Source: Urechidicola sp.
Lineage (GTDB): Bacteria; Bacteroidota; Bacteroidia; Flavobacteriales; Flavobacteriaceae
DNA: 38,651 nucleotides
Assembly (NCBI GenBank): GCA_028599075.1
Contig: JAQRMW010000217.1
Coordinates: forward strand, 1 to 38,651
Direction: 5' to 3'
A program made the position numbers and the translations under genes. Numbering within the stretch: position 1 is the stretch's first letter; every line of letters begins with the position of its first letter. Of this stretch, positions 8,783 through 17,140 are shown piece by piece. Below the pieces are notes generated by a model. It had not been told where the DNA came from. It searched no databases and saw nothing but the letters and a program-made list of their open reading frames with translations.

Positions 8783-10870
8783 CTAACTTACACACTCACC
8801 ATTCTCAACATCTTTCTCTGGTTCTATAAAAGCGAGTTTACCATCGGTAGTATCAGTCATTAAAATCATCCCTTGGCTTTCAACTCCACGTAAAGTCCGC
8901 GGAGCTAAATTTACCAAAACACTAACGCGTTGCCCAATAATATCTTCTGGCTTAAAACTTTCTGCAATACCACTAACAATAGTTCTTGTGTCGATACCGA
9001 CATCTACTTTAAGTTTTAAAAGCTTCTTAGTTTTTGCAACTTTTTCTGCTTCTAAAATGGTGCCAATTCGGATATCTAATTTGGTAAAGTCATCAAAAGC
9101 AATCGTTTCTTTTTGTGGATCAACAGTTTTATTAGCATTTTCATTGGAGAGTTTTGTAGCTTCTAATTTATCTAACTGAACTTGAATTTCTTTGTCTTCA
9201 ATTTTAGCAAATAACAATTCAGCTTTCCCAATTTGATGATTTGCAGGAAGTAAAACATCTTTGGTTGAAATGTCATTCCAAGAGTTCTCGTTCCGATAGC
9301 TATCGGAAGCGCTCGAACTGACATTGTCATTCTGAGCTTGTCGAAGAATCCCTTTCAACTTATCAGAAGTAAAAGGTAAAAATGGCTCAGACAAAGTTGC
9401 CAATGCCGATGCTATTTGAAGCGCAACATACATCACCGTTTTTACACGTTCTTCATCAACCTTAATTACTTTCCAAGGCTCTTCATCAGCTAAATATTTA
9501 TTCCCTAGACGCGCTAAATTCATCAATTCTGACATCGCTTCTCTGAAACGATATCGCTCAATAGAGTTAGAAATAATCTGTGGATATTCTTTTACTTTGT
9601 CTAATGTTTGAAGATCAACATCAGAAAATTCATTTGGAGTTGGTACAATTCCACTGTAGTATTTATTGGTCAAAACCACCACACGATTAATGAAGTTTCC
9701 AAAGATTGCAACCAACTCACTATTATTGCGCGTCTGAAAATCTTTCCAAGTAAAATCGTTGTCTTTTGTCTCCGGAGCATTCGCTGTTAAAGCATAACGC
9801 AATACGTCTTGTTTTTCTGGGAAATCTTCTAAATACTCATGCAACCAAACAGCCCAATTTTTTGAGGTTGATATTTTATTTCCCTCCAAATTCAAGAATT
9901 CATTGGCAGGAACATTGTCTGGTAAAATATAATTACCCTCAGCTTTTAACATCGCAGGGAAAATAATACAGTGAAAAACAATGTTGTCTTTCCCAATAAA
10001 ATGCACCAATTTGGTGTCTTTATCTTTCCAATATGGCTCCCAATCTTTTCCATTCTCTTTTGCCCATTCTTTAGTTGATGAAATATACCCGATAGGCGCA
10101 TCGAACCAAACATACAATACTTTTCCATCCGCACTTGGGACTGGAACTGGAATACCCCAATCTAAATCTCTGGTAACGGCTCGTGGACGTAAACCATCAT
10201 CTAACCAAGATTTTACTTGCCCCAAGACATTTGCTTTCCAATCATTTTTATGGCCTTCAACAATCCATTCTCTCAACCAAGTTTCATATTTGTCTAAAGG
10301 TAAAAACCAGTGTTTTGTTTCTTTAAGTGAAGGTGTATTTCCAGTAATTGCAGATTTAGGATTGATTAAATCAGTTCCGTTATGACTAGTGCCACAAACT
10401 TCACATTGATCGCCATAACTTTCTTCATTACCACATTTTGGGCAAGTACCAACAACAAACCTATCAGCTAAAAACTGATTAGCTTCAGCATCATATAATT
10501 GTTCAGAGACCTCTTCAATAAATTTCCCGTTTTTATATAAATCTTTAAAAAATTCTGAAGCAGTATCGTGATGTACTTTAGCAGAAGTACGAGAATAATT
10601 ATCAAAACTAATTCCGAAATCAGCAAATGAGCCTTTAATAATTGCATGGTATTTATCTACCACTTGCTGTGGAGTAATCCCTTCCTTTTTTGCTTTTAAA
10701 GTAATAGGAACTCCATGTTCATCAGAGCCACAAACAAAGGCAACATCGTGTCCTTTTAATCGTAAAAAACGAGTGTAAATATCGGCGGGAACATAGACCC
10801 CTGCCAAATGCCCAATATGTACTGGTCCATTTGTATAAGGTAATGCTGCGGTAATGGTATATCTGCTCAC
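8783..10870 (-). CDS. metG: Methionyl-tRNA synthetase with an in-frame palindromic insert
   Basis: MetG charges tRNA-Met. The HIGH-type motif HIGHLAG, a zinc-knuckle with four cysteines (CPKC and CEVC), the KMSKS equivalent KISTS and a C-terminal tRNA-binding domain starting [13 protein letters not shown] are all present. I place the start at the GTG of codon 10870 (695 residues, [15 protein letters not shown]): the in-frame ATG at 10915 lies in a dispersed repeat and would add 15 residues not expected in the family. An odd stretch at about residues 508-529 ([10 protein letters not shown] and SDSYRNEN) is exactly the translation of two dispersed repeats joined together, in the linker after the anticodon-binding domain. 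The reading frame stays open, so the protein is probably functional with an extra surface loop. Confidence 0.95.
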   Translation of the reverse strand: MSRYTITAALPYTNGPVHIGHLAGVYVPADIYTRFLRLKGHDVAFVCGSDEHGVPITLKAKKEGITPQQVVDKYHAIIKGSFADFGISFDNYSRTSAKVHHDTASEFFKDLYKNGKFIEEVSEQLYDAEANQFLADRFVVGTCPKCGNEESYGDQCEVCGTSHNGTDLINPKSAITGNTPSLKETKHWFLPLDKYETWLREWIVEGHKNDWKANVLGQVKSWLDDGLRPRAVTRDLDWGIPVPVPSADGKVLYVWFDAPIGYISSTKEWAKENGKDWEPYWKDKDTKLVHFIGKDNIVFHCIIFPAMLKAEGNYILPDNVPANEFLNLEGNKISTSKNWAVWLHEYLEDFPEKQDVLRYALTANAPETKDNDFTWKDFQTRNNSELVAIFGNFINRVVVLTNKYYSGIVPTPNEFSDVDLQTLDKVKEYPQIISNSIERYRFREAMSELMNLARLGNKYLADEEPWKVIKVDEERVKTVMYVALQIASALATLSEPFLPFTSDKLKGILRQAQNDNVSSSASDSYRNENSWNDISTKDVLLPANHQIGKAELLFAKIEDKEIQVQLDKLEATKLSNENANKTVDPQKETIAFDDFTKLDIRIGTILEAEKVAKTKKLLKLKVDVGIDTRTIVSGIAESFKPEDIIGQRVSVLVNLAPRTLRGVESQGMILMTDTTDGKLAFIEPEKDVENGECVS
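9284..9349 (-). repeat. Composite palindromic repeat inserted in frame in metG
   Basis: Read on the minus strand, family B (9326-9350, complement of GTCATTCTGAGCTTGTCGAA) is followed by family C ends GTCAGTTCGAG and CGAGAAC around the perfect 18-base palindrome TTCCGATAGCTATCGGAA (9291-9308). The stretch adds about 22 residues. The same motifs occur between genes elsewhere in the window (4499-4522, 15357-15463, 15547-15564, 30662-30703). Confidence 0.75.
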
Positions 10871-10900
10871 TGAATTTATTTTAACGTCTTTGCGAATGTA

Positions 10901-10950
10901 ATGAAGCAATCTCATTAACAGATTACTTCGTCATACTTCCTCGTAATGAC
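10901..10950. repeat. Dispersed repeat family A, upstream of metG
   Basis: ATGAAGCAATCTC (10901-10913) and GATTACTTCGTCATACTTCC followed by TCGTAATGAC (10921-10950) resemble the two arms of a common flavobacterial repeat of the type GTCATTGCGAGG...GCAATCTC. A related single arm is at 16077-16107. It covers the in-frame ATG at 10915, arguing against that start for metG. Confidence 0.6.
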
Positions 10951-10986
10951 AAGTTTTATTATTGCATGCAAAAATACTCATTCCTT

Positions 10987-11016
10987 TTTGATAGCTAAAA
11001 TTACCCTTGTACTTTG
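10987..11016 (+). promoter_or_regulatory. Possible promoter of the LD-carboxypeptidase gene
   Basis: TTTG (10987-10990), a 19-base spacer and TACTTTG (11010-11016). The -7 box has one base less than TAnnTTTG, so this is a moderate match. Leader would be about 45 bases. Confidence 0.4.
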
Positions 11017-11069
11017 TTTGGTTATAAAAATGTATTTTTACAAGGGCAACTAAATATTACCAAATTGTT

Positions 11070-12059
11070 ATGCAAAAATATTTTCTGATTAGTGTTGTAT
11101 TTCTATTTTATCAAATTGCTTTTTCAGCAAGTGTTTCTTTAGAAAAAAACAGCATTCAACCACCTCACCTTAAAAAAGGTGATACGATTTTAATCTTAGC
11201 ACCTGCAGGAAAAATTAAAGGATATGATGCCATTAAAGCAGGAGTTGAATTGGCAAATAAATGGGGATTGGTTGTTACTTATGGCAATCACTTGTATTCG
11301 CAACAAAACACTTTTGCAGGGACTGATACACAGCGATTGGAAGATTTACAAAAAGGATTGGACAACCAAAATATTAAAATGATTTGGTCTGCAAGAGGGG
11401 GATATGGATTGGTGAGAATTGTTGATGATTTGGATTTTACCAAATTTAAGCAACATCCAAAATGGGTAGTAGGTTATTCTGATGTTAGCGTTTTGCACAA
11501 TAAAATTCACAATTTGGGGTATCAAACAATTCACGGACAAATGCCTTTAACTTTAGATTTGGCGGATGAGGTACAAGCTGAATCTATCAACTCATTATAC
11601 CAATCACTGTTTGGTAAAAAATTAAAATACAAGTTAGGTTCATCAGATAATAATCGACTTGGTAAATCTGAAGGACAATTAGTTGGAGGTAATTTATCTA
11701 TACTTTATAGTATGTTGGGTTCTGACACTAATTTAGATACCGATGGGAAAATTTTATTTATTGAAGATGTTGGTGAAGCCTTGTATCATATAGACCGAAT
11801 GATGATTAGCCTTAAGAGAGCGGGCTATTTTAAAAATTGTAAGGGTTTGATTGTCGGTGATTTTAGATTGAAGAAAAACGAAGGCAATAAGTTTGGATTG
11901 ACCTTAGAAGAAATTATTTTAGAAGCTGTTGAAGGAACGGATTTCCCTGTGATATTTAATTTTCCTGCGGGTCATGTTGATGATAATCGCGCTTTGATTT
12001 TAGGAGCAACAGCAGAATTAAATGTAAAAGATAAAAAAGTAAAAATTGTTTTTGAATAG
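11070..12059 (+). CDS. LD-carboxypeptidase (peptidase family S66)
   Basis: S66 peptidases remove the terminal D-alanine from murein tetrapeptides and act in peptidoglycan recycling. The expected motifs are visible: SARGGYG, the serine in GYSD (S137), the glutamate in FIEDVGE (E232) and the histidine in AGHVDD (H302), giving the Ser-Glu-His triad. A signal-like N-terminus, MQKYFLISVVFLFYQIAFSAS, suggests export, unlike the cytoplasmic E. coli LdcA. Length 329 is usual. yraN follows 11 bases later and is likely cotranscribed. Family is certain; the precise substrate is inferred from the family. Confidence 0.92.
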   Translation: MQKYFLISVVFLFYQIAFSASVSLEKNSIQPPHLKKGDTILILAPAGKIKGYDAIKAGVELANKWGLVVTYGNHLYSQQNTFAGTDTQRLEDLQKGLDNQNIKMIWSARGGYGLVRIVDDLDFTKFKQHPKWVVGYSDVSVLHNKIHNLGYQTIHGQMPLTLDLADEVQAESINSLYQSLFGKKLKYKLGSSDNNRLGKSEGQLVGGNLSILYSMLGSDTNLDTDGKILFIEDVGEALYHIDRMMISLKRAGYFKNCKGLIVGDFRLKKNEGNKFGLTLEEIILEAVEGTDFPVIFNFPAGHVDDNRALILGATAELNVKDKKVKIVFE

Positions 12060-12070
12060 CTTGGTAAATA

Positions 12071-12430
12071 ATGGCGCAACATAACGAATTAGGAAATTTA
12101 GGGGAAAAGCTCGCTATTGATTTTTTGATAGAAAAGGGATACAAGATTAAAGCGAAGAATTGGCGTTATCTAAAAGCCGAGGTTGACATTATTGCTCAAA
12201 AAGAGAATACCATCATTGGAGTTGAGGTAAAAACAAGAACATCAGATTATTTTGGAGACCCACAAGATTTTATCACCAAAAAGAAAATTAAATTATTGGT
12301 AATGGCGATGAACGAATATGTGATTTCTAAAAATTTAGATGTTGATGTTCGATTTGACATTATTGCAATAATAAATAACAAACAAGGAACAAAAATTGAG
12401 CATTTAGAAGATGCTTTTTTGCATTTTTAA
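12071..12430 (+). CDS. YraN/UPF0102 family endonuclease-like protein
   Basis: This 119-residue protein is a UPF0102 (YraN) member, a small PD-(D/E)XK-fold protein of uncertain role, often linked to DNA handling. The core shows G-x-x-G-E-x-x-A near the start (LGNLGEKLAIDFL), then NWRYLKAEVDIIA and IGVEVKTR, which carry the D and E-x-K catalytic residues of the fold. The length is normal. It lies 11 bases after the LD-carboxypeptidase gene and its stop codon overlaps the stop of the opposite-strand TlpA-like gene by 3 bases, so transcription must end inside that neighbour or run antisense. Confidence 0.9.
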   Translation: MAQHNELGNLGEKLAIDFLIEKGYKIKAKNWRYLKAEVDIIAQKENTIIGVEVKTRTSDYFGDPQDFITKKKIKLLVMAMNEYVISKNLDVDVRFDIIAIINNKQGTKIEHLEDAFLHF

Positions 12431-13761
12431 TACCCTCTAAAAAAAACTTCTAATTCTTCTATGCTGTTAGGTTTTGCAATGATTTTTTTATCAGCATCTA
12501 AAACCAAATAGGTTGGTGTAGAGGCAATATCATACATTTTTACATATTTGTTTTCCCACTTGCCTAAACCCAATACATGAATCCAATTGGTCATTGGTTT
12601 TGTAATTTCTAAATAATCACCATCATTTTCTTCTAAGGCAATTGCAATAACTTTTACATTGCTAAACTTTGAAGTAAAATCATATAGATTTGGGATTTCA
12701 ACAAGGCAATGAGAGCATGAAGTACTCCAAAAAACCAACACATAATTTTGTGCTAATGACATATCCGATAATTTAATTTCAACTCCACCTTCTTGCCAAG
12801 TAATTTCTGGAGCAGTAACTCCGATAGCAGTTTTTATCATACCTTTTATTTGGCTGACAAACACTTCGCTTTTATATTCTTCAGGAAGTTTTGAATAATA
12901 TTCATCTAAGATAAAATGAGTCATTTCAACATTCTGTTGACCTGCAAAAGCATAAATCAATGAGTTTAAAATTTCGCTTTTAGCTTCAAAATTTCCTTCA
13001 ACTTTTTGCATTATTTTTTCAATCGCATTTTTTTTTAATTGAGTGTCCATTTCTTTATCCTCTGCTTCATTCATATAAAAAACATACTCAATTGCCTTAT
13101 CAACAAAAAATGATGATTGCATTAAGTGGTTGTTAGAAAAATCGATGTAGTCAAAAAAATGTGTTTTTATTATCTCTAAATATTCTTGAGGTGAGGCAAT
13201 TATTTCTGGGGGATAATATTTTTCATTTGACTTTATAAAATCAAATGCCATTTTACCTTCTGATGCTTTTTCATATGATTCTTGTAACTCATATAATTTG
13301 TGCAATTCTGTTGCATACTGCCCAATCAATATTGGTTTTAGATCTGGATTAAAATAAGCGTATTGAATAGAATCAACTTTGTATTGCTGGGTCTGAATGG
13401 AATTTAAATAGGATTGATAAATTTTATTTTCTTCTGAAACATCAAATATAGCTGTGGTTTCAGGAGCATCAGCATCAAAAGTTACAGAAACCGATTCTTG
13501 ATTGTAAATAAAATCAAAATACCCGTTGTTTACATCAAAATACAAACGGTACATTCCTGATGTACTTCTATTAGGGATTGTTATTTTAAAACCATCATCA
13601 ACCAAAGAAGCATTGCCAACATATTTTTGGCTAGCTCCTACAACAGAGTAAATCATTACTTTTTTAAATTGCCCTACTGGATTTATTTTTACACGAATTG
13701 TGTCTTGTGCATTTACAGAAAGTGTTGCAATAAGTAATGCAACTATTATTTTTTTAAGCAT
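12427..13761 (-). CDS. TlpA-like exported thioredoxin protein
   Basis: This 444-residue protein has a signal peptide (MLKKIIVALLIATLSVNAQ) and a C-terminal thioredoxin domain (about residues 320-444) with the active-site motif C-S-H-C (349-352) in VFWSTSCSHCLVEIPNLYDF. The N-terminal 120 residues are of the beta-rich type often found fused to such domains in Bacteroidota (DUF4369-like), and a helical middle follows. It should be a periplasmic or outer-membrane-facing thiol-disulfide reductase. Several of these exist per flavobacterial genome, so the partner cannot be named. Its stop overlaps that of yraN on the other strand. Confidence 0.85.
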   Translation of the reverse strand: MLKKIIVALLIATLSVNAQDTIRVKINPVGQFKKVMIYSVVGASQKYVGNASLVDDGFKITIPNRSTSGMYRLYFDVNNGYFDFIYNQESVSVTFDADAPETTAIFDVSEENKIYQSYLNSIQTQQYKVDSIQYAYFNPDLKPILIGQYATELHKLYELQESYEKASEGKMAFDFIKSNEKYYPPEIIASPQEYLEIIKTHFFDYIDFSNNHLMQSSFFVDKAIEYVFYMNEAEDKEMDTQLKKNAIEKIMQKVEGNFEAKSEILNSLIYAFAGQQNVEMTHFILDEYYSKLPEEYKSEVFVSQIKGMIKTAIGVTAPEITWQEGGVEIKLSDMSLAQNYVLVFWSTSCSHCLVEIPNLYDFTSKFSNVKVIAIALEENDGDYLEITKPMTNWIHVLGLGKWENKYVKMYDIASTPTYLVLDADKKIIAKPNSIEELEVFFRGY

Positions 13762-13842
13762 CTTCCAGTTTTAAAAATATCATCACTAAAATCAAACCAA
13801 AAGTACAGTTAAATTGATTAATTTGCCAAAAATTTACGTTAA

Positions 13843-14634
13843 ATGAGTTTTAAAAATAAAGTTGTTTGGATTACAGGAGCATCCTCTGGAATTGGGAAAG
13901 CACTTGCTTTAGAATTCTCTAAATTAAATGCTAAACTAATTATCTCTTCCAGAAAAAGAGATGCCCTTGAAGCTGTTAAAAACCTATGTACAAATCCTGA
14001 AAACGTAAAAATTGTAACATTAGATTTAGAAGATTATACTAATTTAAAGCTAGCTGTTGCATCAGCAATTTCTCAATTTGGAAAGATTGACATCCTTTTA
14101 AACAATGGCGGAATAAGCCAAAGAGCCTTGGCAATTGATACGGATATTTCTGTAGATAAGCGCATTATGGATATTAATTATATGGGGACGATGGCTTTGA
14201 CTAAGGAATTATTACCACATTTTATTTCTAATAATTCTGGGCATTTTGTATCAATTACAAGTATTACCGGAAAAGTAGCTACTCCACAACGCACCTCTTA
14301 TTCGGCTTCAAAACATGCACTTCATGGTTTTTTTGACAGTTTAAGATCCGAAGTTTTTAAATACAATATTGCAGTTACTTTAGTACTTCCTGGGTATGTT
14401 CAAACCAACTTAGCATACAATGCTTTGGTGGGCAATGGGGCTAAACAAAACTCTGGCGATGCCGATTTAGAAAAAGGATTGCCTACAGATGTTTTTGCTA
14501 AAAAACTGATTAGAGCAATTGAAAAACGAAAAAATGAAGTTGTAATTGCAGGGACTAAAGAAACTTTAAGTGTATATTTAAAACGGTTTTTACCAGGGCT
14601 ATTAGCAAAGTTGGTTAGGAAGGTAAATCAGTAA
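13843..14634 (+). CDS. SDR family oxidoreductase
   Basis: This is a classical short-chain dehydrogenase/reductase of 263 residues. The Rossmann cofactor motif TGASSGIG is at residues 11-18, the NNGG structural motif near 90, the catalytic serine in SITSITG, and Y153 with K157 in YSASK. The C-terminal stretch ends with a hydrophobic KRFLPGLLAKLVRK, which may touch the membrane, as in DHRS7-like members. Substrate unknown. It diverges from the TlpA-like gene with about 80 bases between the starts, and the HD hydrolase converges with it from the other side. Confidence 0.9.
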   Translation: MSFKNKVVWITGASSGIGKALALEFSKLNAKLIISSRKRDALEAVKNLCTNPENVKIVTLDLEDYTNLKLAVASAISQFGKIDILLNNGGISQRALAIDTDISVDKRIMDINYMGTMALTKELLPHFISNNSGHFVSITSITGKVATPQRTSYSASKHALHGFFDSLRSEVFKYNIAVTLVLPGYVQTNLAYNALVGNGAKQNSGDADLEKGLPTDVFAKKLIRAIEKRKNEVVIAGTKETLSVYLKRFLPGLLAKLVRKVNQ

Positions 14635-14671
14635 TATTCGTATACATTTTTACTTTTTAACTTTTCATTCT

Positions 14672-15337
14672 TCATTTAGCACCATCCCACTCCGCATAAA
14701 ACTGCTCTAAATATTGCTCCATGTAATCATGTCTTTGTTCTGCTATTTTTTTGCCTGAAGCAGTATTCATTTTATCTTTGAGCAATAATAATTTTTCATA
14801 AAAATGATTGATTGTTGGCGCTGCTGATTTTTTGTATTCTTCTTTACTCATATTGAGATTAGGAGAAATCTCAGGGTCATACATTGGTCTATTTTTAAAT
14901 CCACCATAATTAAAACAACGTGCAATTCCGACTGCACCAATAGCATCTAGTCTATCTGCATCTTGAACAACCTCTAACTCTGGAGAAGACCATTTTTCAC
15001 CTGATGTATTTAAAGAATTTTTATAAGAAATATGATTGATGATATTTACAACATGGTCAATAATTGATTCTTCTACATGTTGAGATTCTAAAAAATCTCT
15101 AGCCATTTTTGGGCCTACAGTTTCATCACCATCATAAAATTTTGCATCGGCTATATCATGTAAAAGTGCTCCTAATGCAACAATGTAATCATTTACATTT
15201 TCAGTTTTTGAAATGAGATTAGCGTTTTTATAAACCCGTTCTATATGAAACCAATCATGTCCTCCTTCAGCATTTTCTAATGTTTTTTTAACGAATGAAA
15301 TGGTATTGTTGATTGTTGTTTTTTGGTTGTTGTTCAT
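14672..15337 (-). CDS. HD domain phosphohydrolase
   Basis: This 221-residue protein is an HD-superfamily metal-dependent phosphohydrolase, similar to the YedJ group. The ligands appear as HDWFH (H27, H31), ALLHDIAD (H60, D61) and QDADRLDAIG (a conserved D-x-x-D type site). Such enzymes hydrolyse nucleotides or other phosphate esters, but the substrate is not clear from sequence. Length fits the family. It converges with the SDR gene over a 37-base gap, and its 5' side is followed by 240 bases full of repeats. Confidence 0.85.
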   Translation of the reverse strand: MNNNQKTTINNTISFVKKTLENAEGGHDWFHIERVYKNANLISKTENVNDYIVALGALLHDIADAKFYDGDETVGPKMARDFLESQHVEESIIDHVVNIINHISYKNSLNTSGEKWSSPELEVVQDADRLDAIGAVGIARCFNYGGFKNRPMYDPEISPNLNMSKEEYKKSAAPTINHFYEKLLLLKDKMNTASGKKIAEQRHDYMEQYLEQFYAEWDGAK

Positions 15338-15356
15338 GCTGAAGGTTGTTACGTCT

Positions 15357-15405
15357 CTTCGAGTATTTTAATTAAGCTACTGCTTAAGTAAAATATATCG
15401 AGAAG
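15357..15405 (+). repeat. Family C palindromic element, copy 1
   Basis: CTTCGAG at the left and TATCGAGAAG at the right enclose a hairpin with arms ATTTTAATTAAGC and GCTTAAGTAAAAT (one mismatch) around TACT. The ends match the other family C copies, the hairpin does not. It is 20 bases upstream of the HD gene. Confidence 0.6.
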
Positions 15406-15416
15406 TTTTTTTCAAT

Positions 15417-15463
15417 TGTTCTCGATACAAATTTCTTTACCAAGAAATTCACTCGAACTGACG
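15417..15463 (-). repeat. Family C palindromic element, copy 2
   Basis: On the minus strand it runs from GTCAGTTCGAGTG through arms AATTTCTT and AAGAAATT to TGTATCGAGAACA. It faces copy 1 in opposite orientation, 11 bases away. Confidence 0.65.
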
Positions 15464-15484
15464 GTTAGAATAAGGTCTAAAAAT

Positions 15485-15516
15485 AAAAAATCCGTTCAAT
15501 TAAATGAACGGATTTT
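15485..15516 (-). terminator. Terminator of the bacilliredoxin gene
   Basis: A perfect 12-bp stem, AAAATCCGTTCA and TGAACGGATTTT, with loop ATTAAA, reads into a T run on the minus strand (AAAAAA at 15485-15490). It lies about 60 bases past the bacilliredoxin stop, behind a palindromic repeat. Confidence 0.75.
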
Positions 15517-15546
15517 GAAATAATTTAAGTCCTTCACTTTGGGAAG

Positions 15547-15564
15547 TCCCGATAGTTATCGGGA
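15547..15564. repeat. Family D palindrome
   Basis: TCCCGATAGTTATCGGGA, arms of 8 bp with a two-base centre. It is close to the palindrome in the metG insert (TTCCGATAGCTATCGGAA). Confidence 0.6.
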
Positions 15565-15576
15565 TAGGATGGGCTT

Positions 15577-15987
15577 TTAACAAAACTCATCAAAAGCTCC
15601 TGCCAAGTTTCCTGCAATGTCTTGTGCAGAGCGGCCTTCAATATGATGACGCTCTAACATGTGCACTAACTGTCCGTCTTTAAACAGTGCCATAGAAGGT
15701 GAAGAAGGAGGAAAAGGAATCATAAATTCTCTTGCCTTATTTGTTGCTTCGCCATCAACTCCTGCAAAAACGGTAACTAAATTTGTTGGTGTTTTATCGA
15801 AACCTAAAGAAGCAATAGCTCCTGGTCTTGCAGTACCAGCAGCACATCCGCAAACAGAGTTTACAACTACTAAAGTAGTGCCCTCTTTTGCTAATGCTGT
15901 AGTTACCTCATCAGTTGTATGTAATGATGTAAAACCAGCAGTTTCAAGTTCTGAACGCATTGGTTTTACTAATTCTTCTGGATACAT
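15577..15987 (-). CDS. BrxA/BrxB family bacilliredoxin
   Basis: This 136-residue protein belongs to the BrxA/BrxB (YphP/YqiW) family with a C-G-C active site at residues 46-48 in NSVCGCAAG. In Firmicutes these remove bacillithiol from proteins; in Bacteroidota they likely serve a similar dithiol-exchange role. The family block ARPGA follows the active site and the C-terminal H-x-I-E-G-R signature is visible as [16 protein letters not shown]. Length is typical. A TAnnTTTG box lies 23 bases upstream and a perfect hairpin terminator downstream, so it is a single-gene unit. Confidence 0.93.
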   Translation of the reverse strand: MYPEELVKPMRSELETAGFTSLHTTDEVTTALAKEGTTLVVVNSVCGCAAGTARPGAIASLGFDKTPTNLVTVFAGVDGEATNKAREFMIPFPPSSPSMALFKDGQLVHMLERHHIEGRSAQDIAGNLAGAFDEFC

Positions 15988-16009
15988 AATTTATGTTTTA
16001 AATTGGATG

Positions 16010-16017
16010 CAAAGATA
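16010..16017 (-). promoter_or_regulatory. -7 element of the bacilliredoxin gene
   Basis: On the minus strand this reads TATCTTTG, an exact TAnnTTTG, with about 22 bases to the start codon. No clear -33 box was found. Confidence 0.55.
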
Positions 16018-16076
16018 GTAATTTAGGTTGATTATAAATTAGATTATTTATATCACATTTTAAAATGATTTTTTTA

Positions 16077-16107
16077 TCATTGCGATGAGGGATGAAGATG
16101 TAATCTC
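16077..16107. repeat. Dispersed repeat family A, single arm
   Basis: TCATTGCGATGAGGGATGAA then GATGTAATCTC resembles the arm at 10901-10950. It opens a 200-base run of four different repeats between the bacilliredoxin and EamA genes. Confidence 0.5.
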
Positions 16108-16174
16108 TTTAACTTTAATCTACGAGGGTTTTGAAATCCTACTTGATTGAATGAAGTTGTTATTATAAAAAATA

Positions 16175-16192
16175 CCTGCCTACCACAGGCGG
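16175..16192. repeat. Short GC-rich inverted repeat
   Basis: CCTGCCTACCACAGGCGG; CCTG pairs with CAGG. It is much richer in G and C than its surroundings and resembles a dispersed repeat. Confidence 0.4.
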
Positions 16193-16214
16193 ACTCTAAA
16201 TGACGAAGTATTTT

Positions 16215-16248
16215 CCTGCAAGGTTTCAAAAACCTTGTAGGTTTTTTT
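16215..16248. repeat. Hairpin repeat with T tract (family F)
   Basis: CCTGCAAGGTTT and AAACCTTGTAGG form a 12-bp stem (one G-T pair) around CAA, followed by seven T. It has the form of a terminator for the plus strand, yet no plus-strand gene precedes it, so I regard it as a dispersed repeat. Confidence 0.6.
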
Positions 16249-16256
16249 AATTTGTG

Positions 16257-16285
16257 GATTCCCGCTTTCGCGAGAAAGACATTCT
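16257..16285. repeat. Repeat family G at the 3' end of the EamA gene
   Basis: GATTCCCGCTTTCGCGAGAA, with CTTTC/GAAAG arms, reaches to the last bases of the EamA gene; the stop codon is at its edge. Confidence 0.5.
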
Positions 16286-17139
16286 AGTTTTTTGCCATTT
16301 TACTTTCAATAACCACTGTGGTAAGAATTAATAAGCCACCAATAGCAGTATTTAAATTCGGAATTTCTGATAAGAATAAAAAAGCAATTATGATTCCGAA
16401 TATGGGCTGAATACTACTAATAATACTTGCTGTAGCAGCACTAAAATGTTTAAGGCTTTTTACGAATAAGGTATGGCCAATGGCAGTGGTTAAAACCCCT
16501 AGTAAAATTACATAAGGATATTGAGTTTTAATTCCAGAAACATCAAATGTAAATATTGCAGGAGTTAAAACAATCGATAAAATTATTAGTTGAAAAAGCA
16601 TCAACATTGACCCATTATATTTGCTAGTATATTGTTTTAAAATTAAGTTACGAAGTGAATAAAATAGTGCTGATAACAACCCGAAGAGAATTCCTTTTAC
16701 ATGTGAGTTTTCAAAATTTAAATCTGGAGCTAAAATATAAATGCCTAACAAAATCATGCATCCTAATACAATATGCATTGGTTTTAATTTTTCTTCTCCA
16801 AATAGTGGTTCTAAAAGTGCAGTTAGTACCGGAAAAGTAAAGAGAGAGTATCCCAATTGCAACATTAGATGCTTTTAAAGCATAGAAATAGGTAATCCAA
16901 TGTGCACCTAAAAAAAGTGCACTTAAAAAGAATCTAAAGCGCTCATTTTTTGCTAACCGTATAATATGTACGCCTTGAAACTTACAGTATAGAAATATAG
17001 CAAGCATCCCCACAAAGCATCGTCCCCAAATAATTACGGGTGTTGGTAAATCAATGAATTTGCCTAAAGCACCAGAGGTGCTAATAAATAATGAGGCAAG
17101 AATTAATACAGATAGGTTTTTAATATGACTATTTTCCAT
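16284..17139 (-). pseudogene. EamA/DMT-family transporter, frameshifted
   Basis: A drug/metabolite transporter of the EamA type, broken by one frameshift. The first part (from 17139) reads normally through YFYALKASNVAIGILSL. The second part picks up in another frame with LFTFPVLTALLEPLF and continues to the stop at 16284, with hydrophobic helices and the second EamA repeat. The span is 856 bases, two short of a whole number of codons. The junction lies at the short repeat AGAGAGAG (16841-16848). Loss of one two-base unit from an original five would explain it and would restore a 285-residue protein. It starts one base after the stop of mfd, so both were cotranscribed. It may be a pseudogene, a phase-variable gene or a sequencing error. 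Confidence 0.8.
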
Positions 17140-17140
17140 A

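Noticed and set aside
10871..10915. N-terminal extension of MetG
   Set aside because: The added residues are encoded partly by a dispersed repeat and do not fit the family's start.
16215..16248. Terminator for a plus-strand gene
   Set aside because: Both neighbours are on the minus strand, so the hairpin is better explained as a dispersed repeat.
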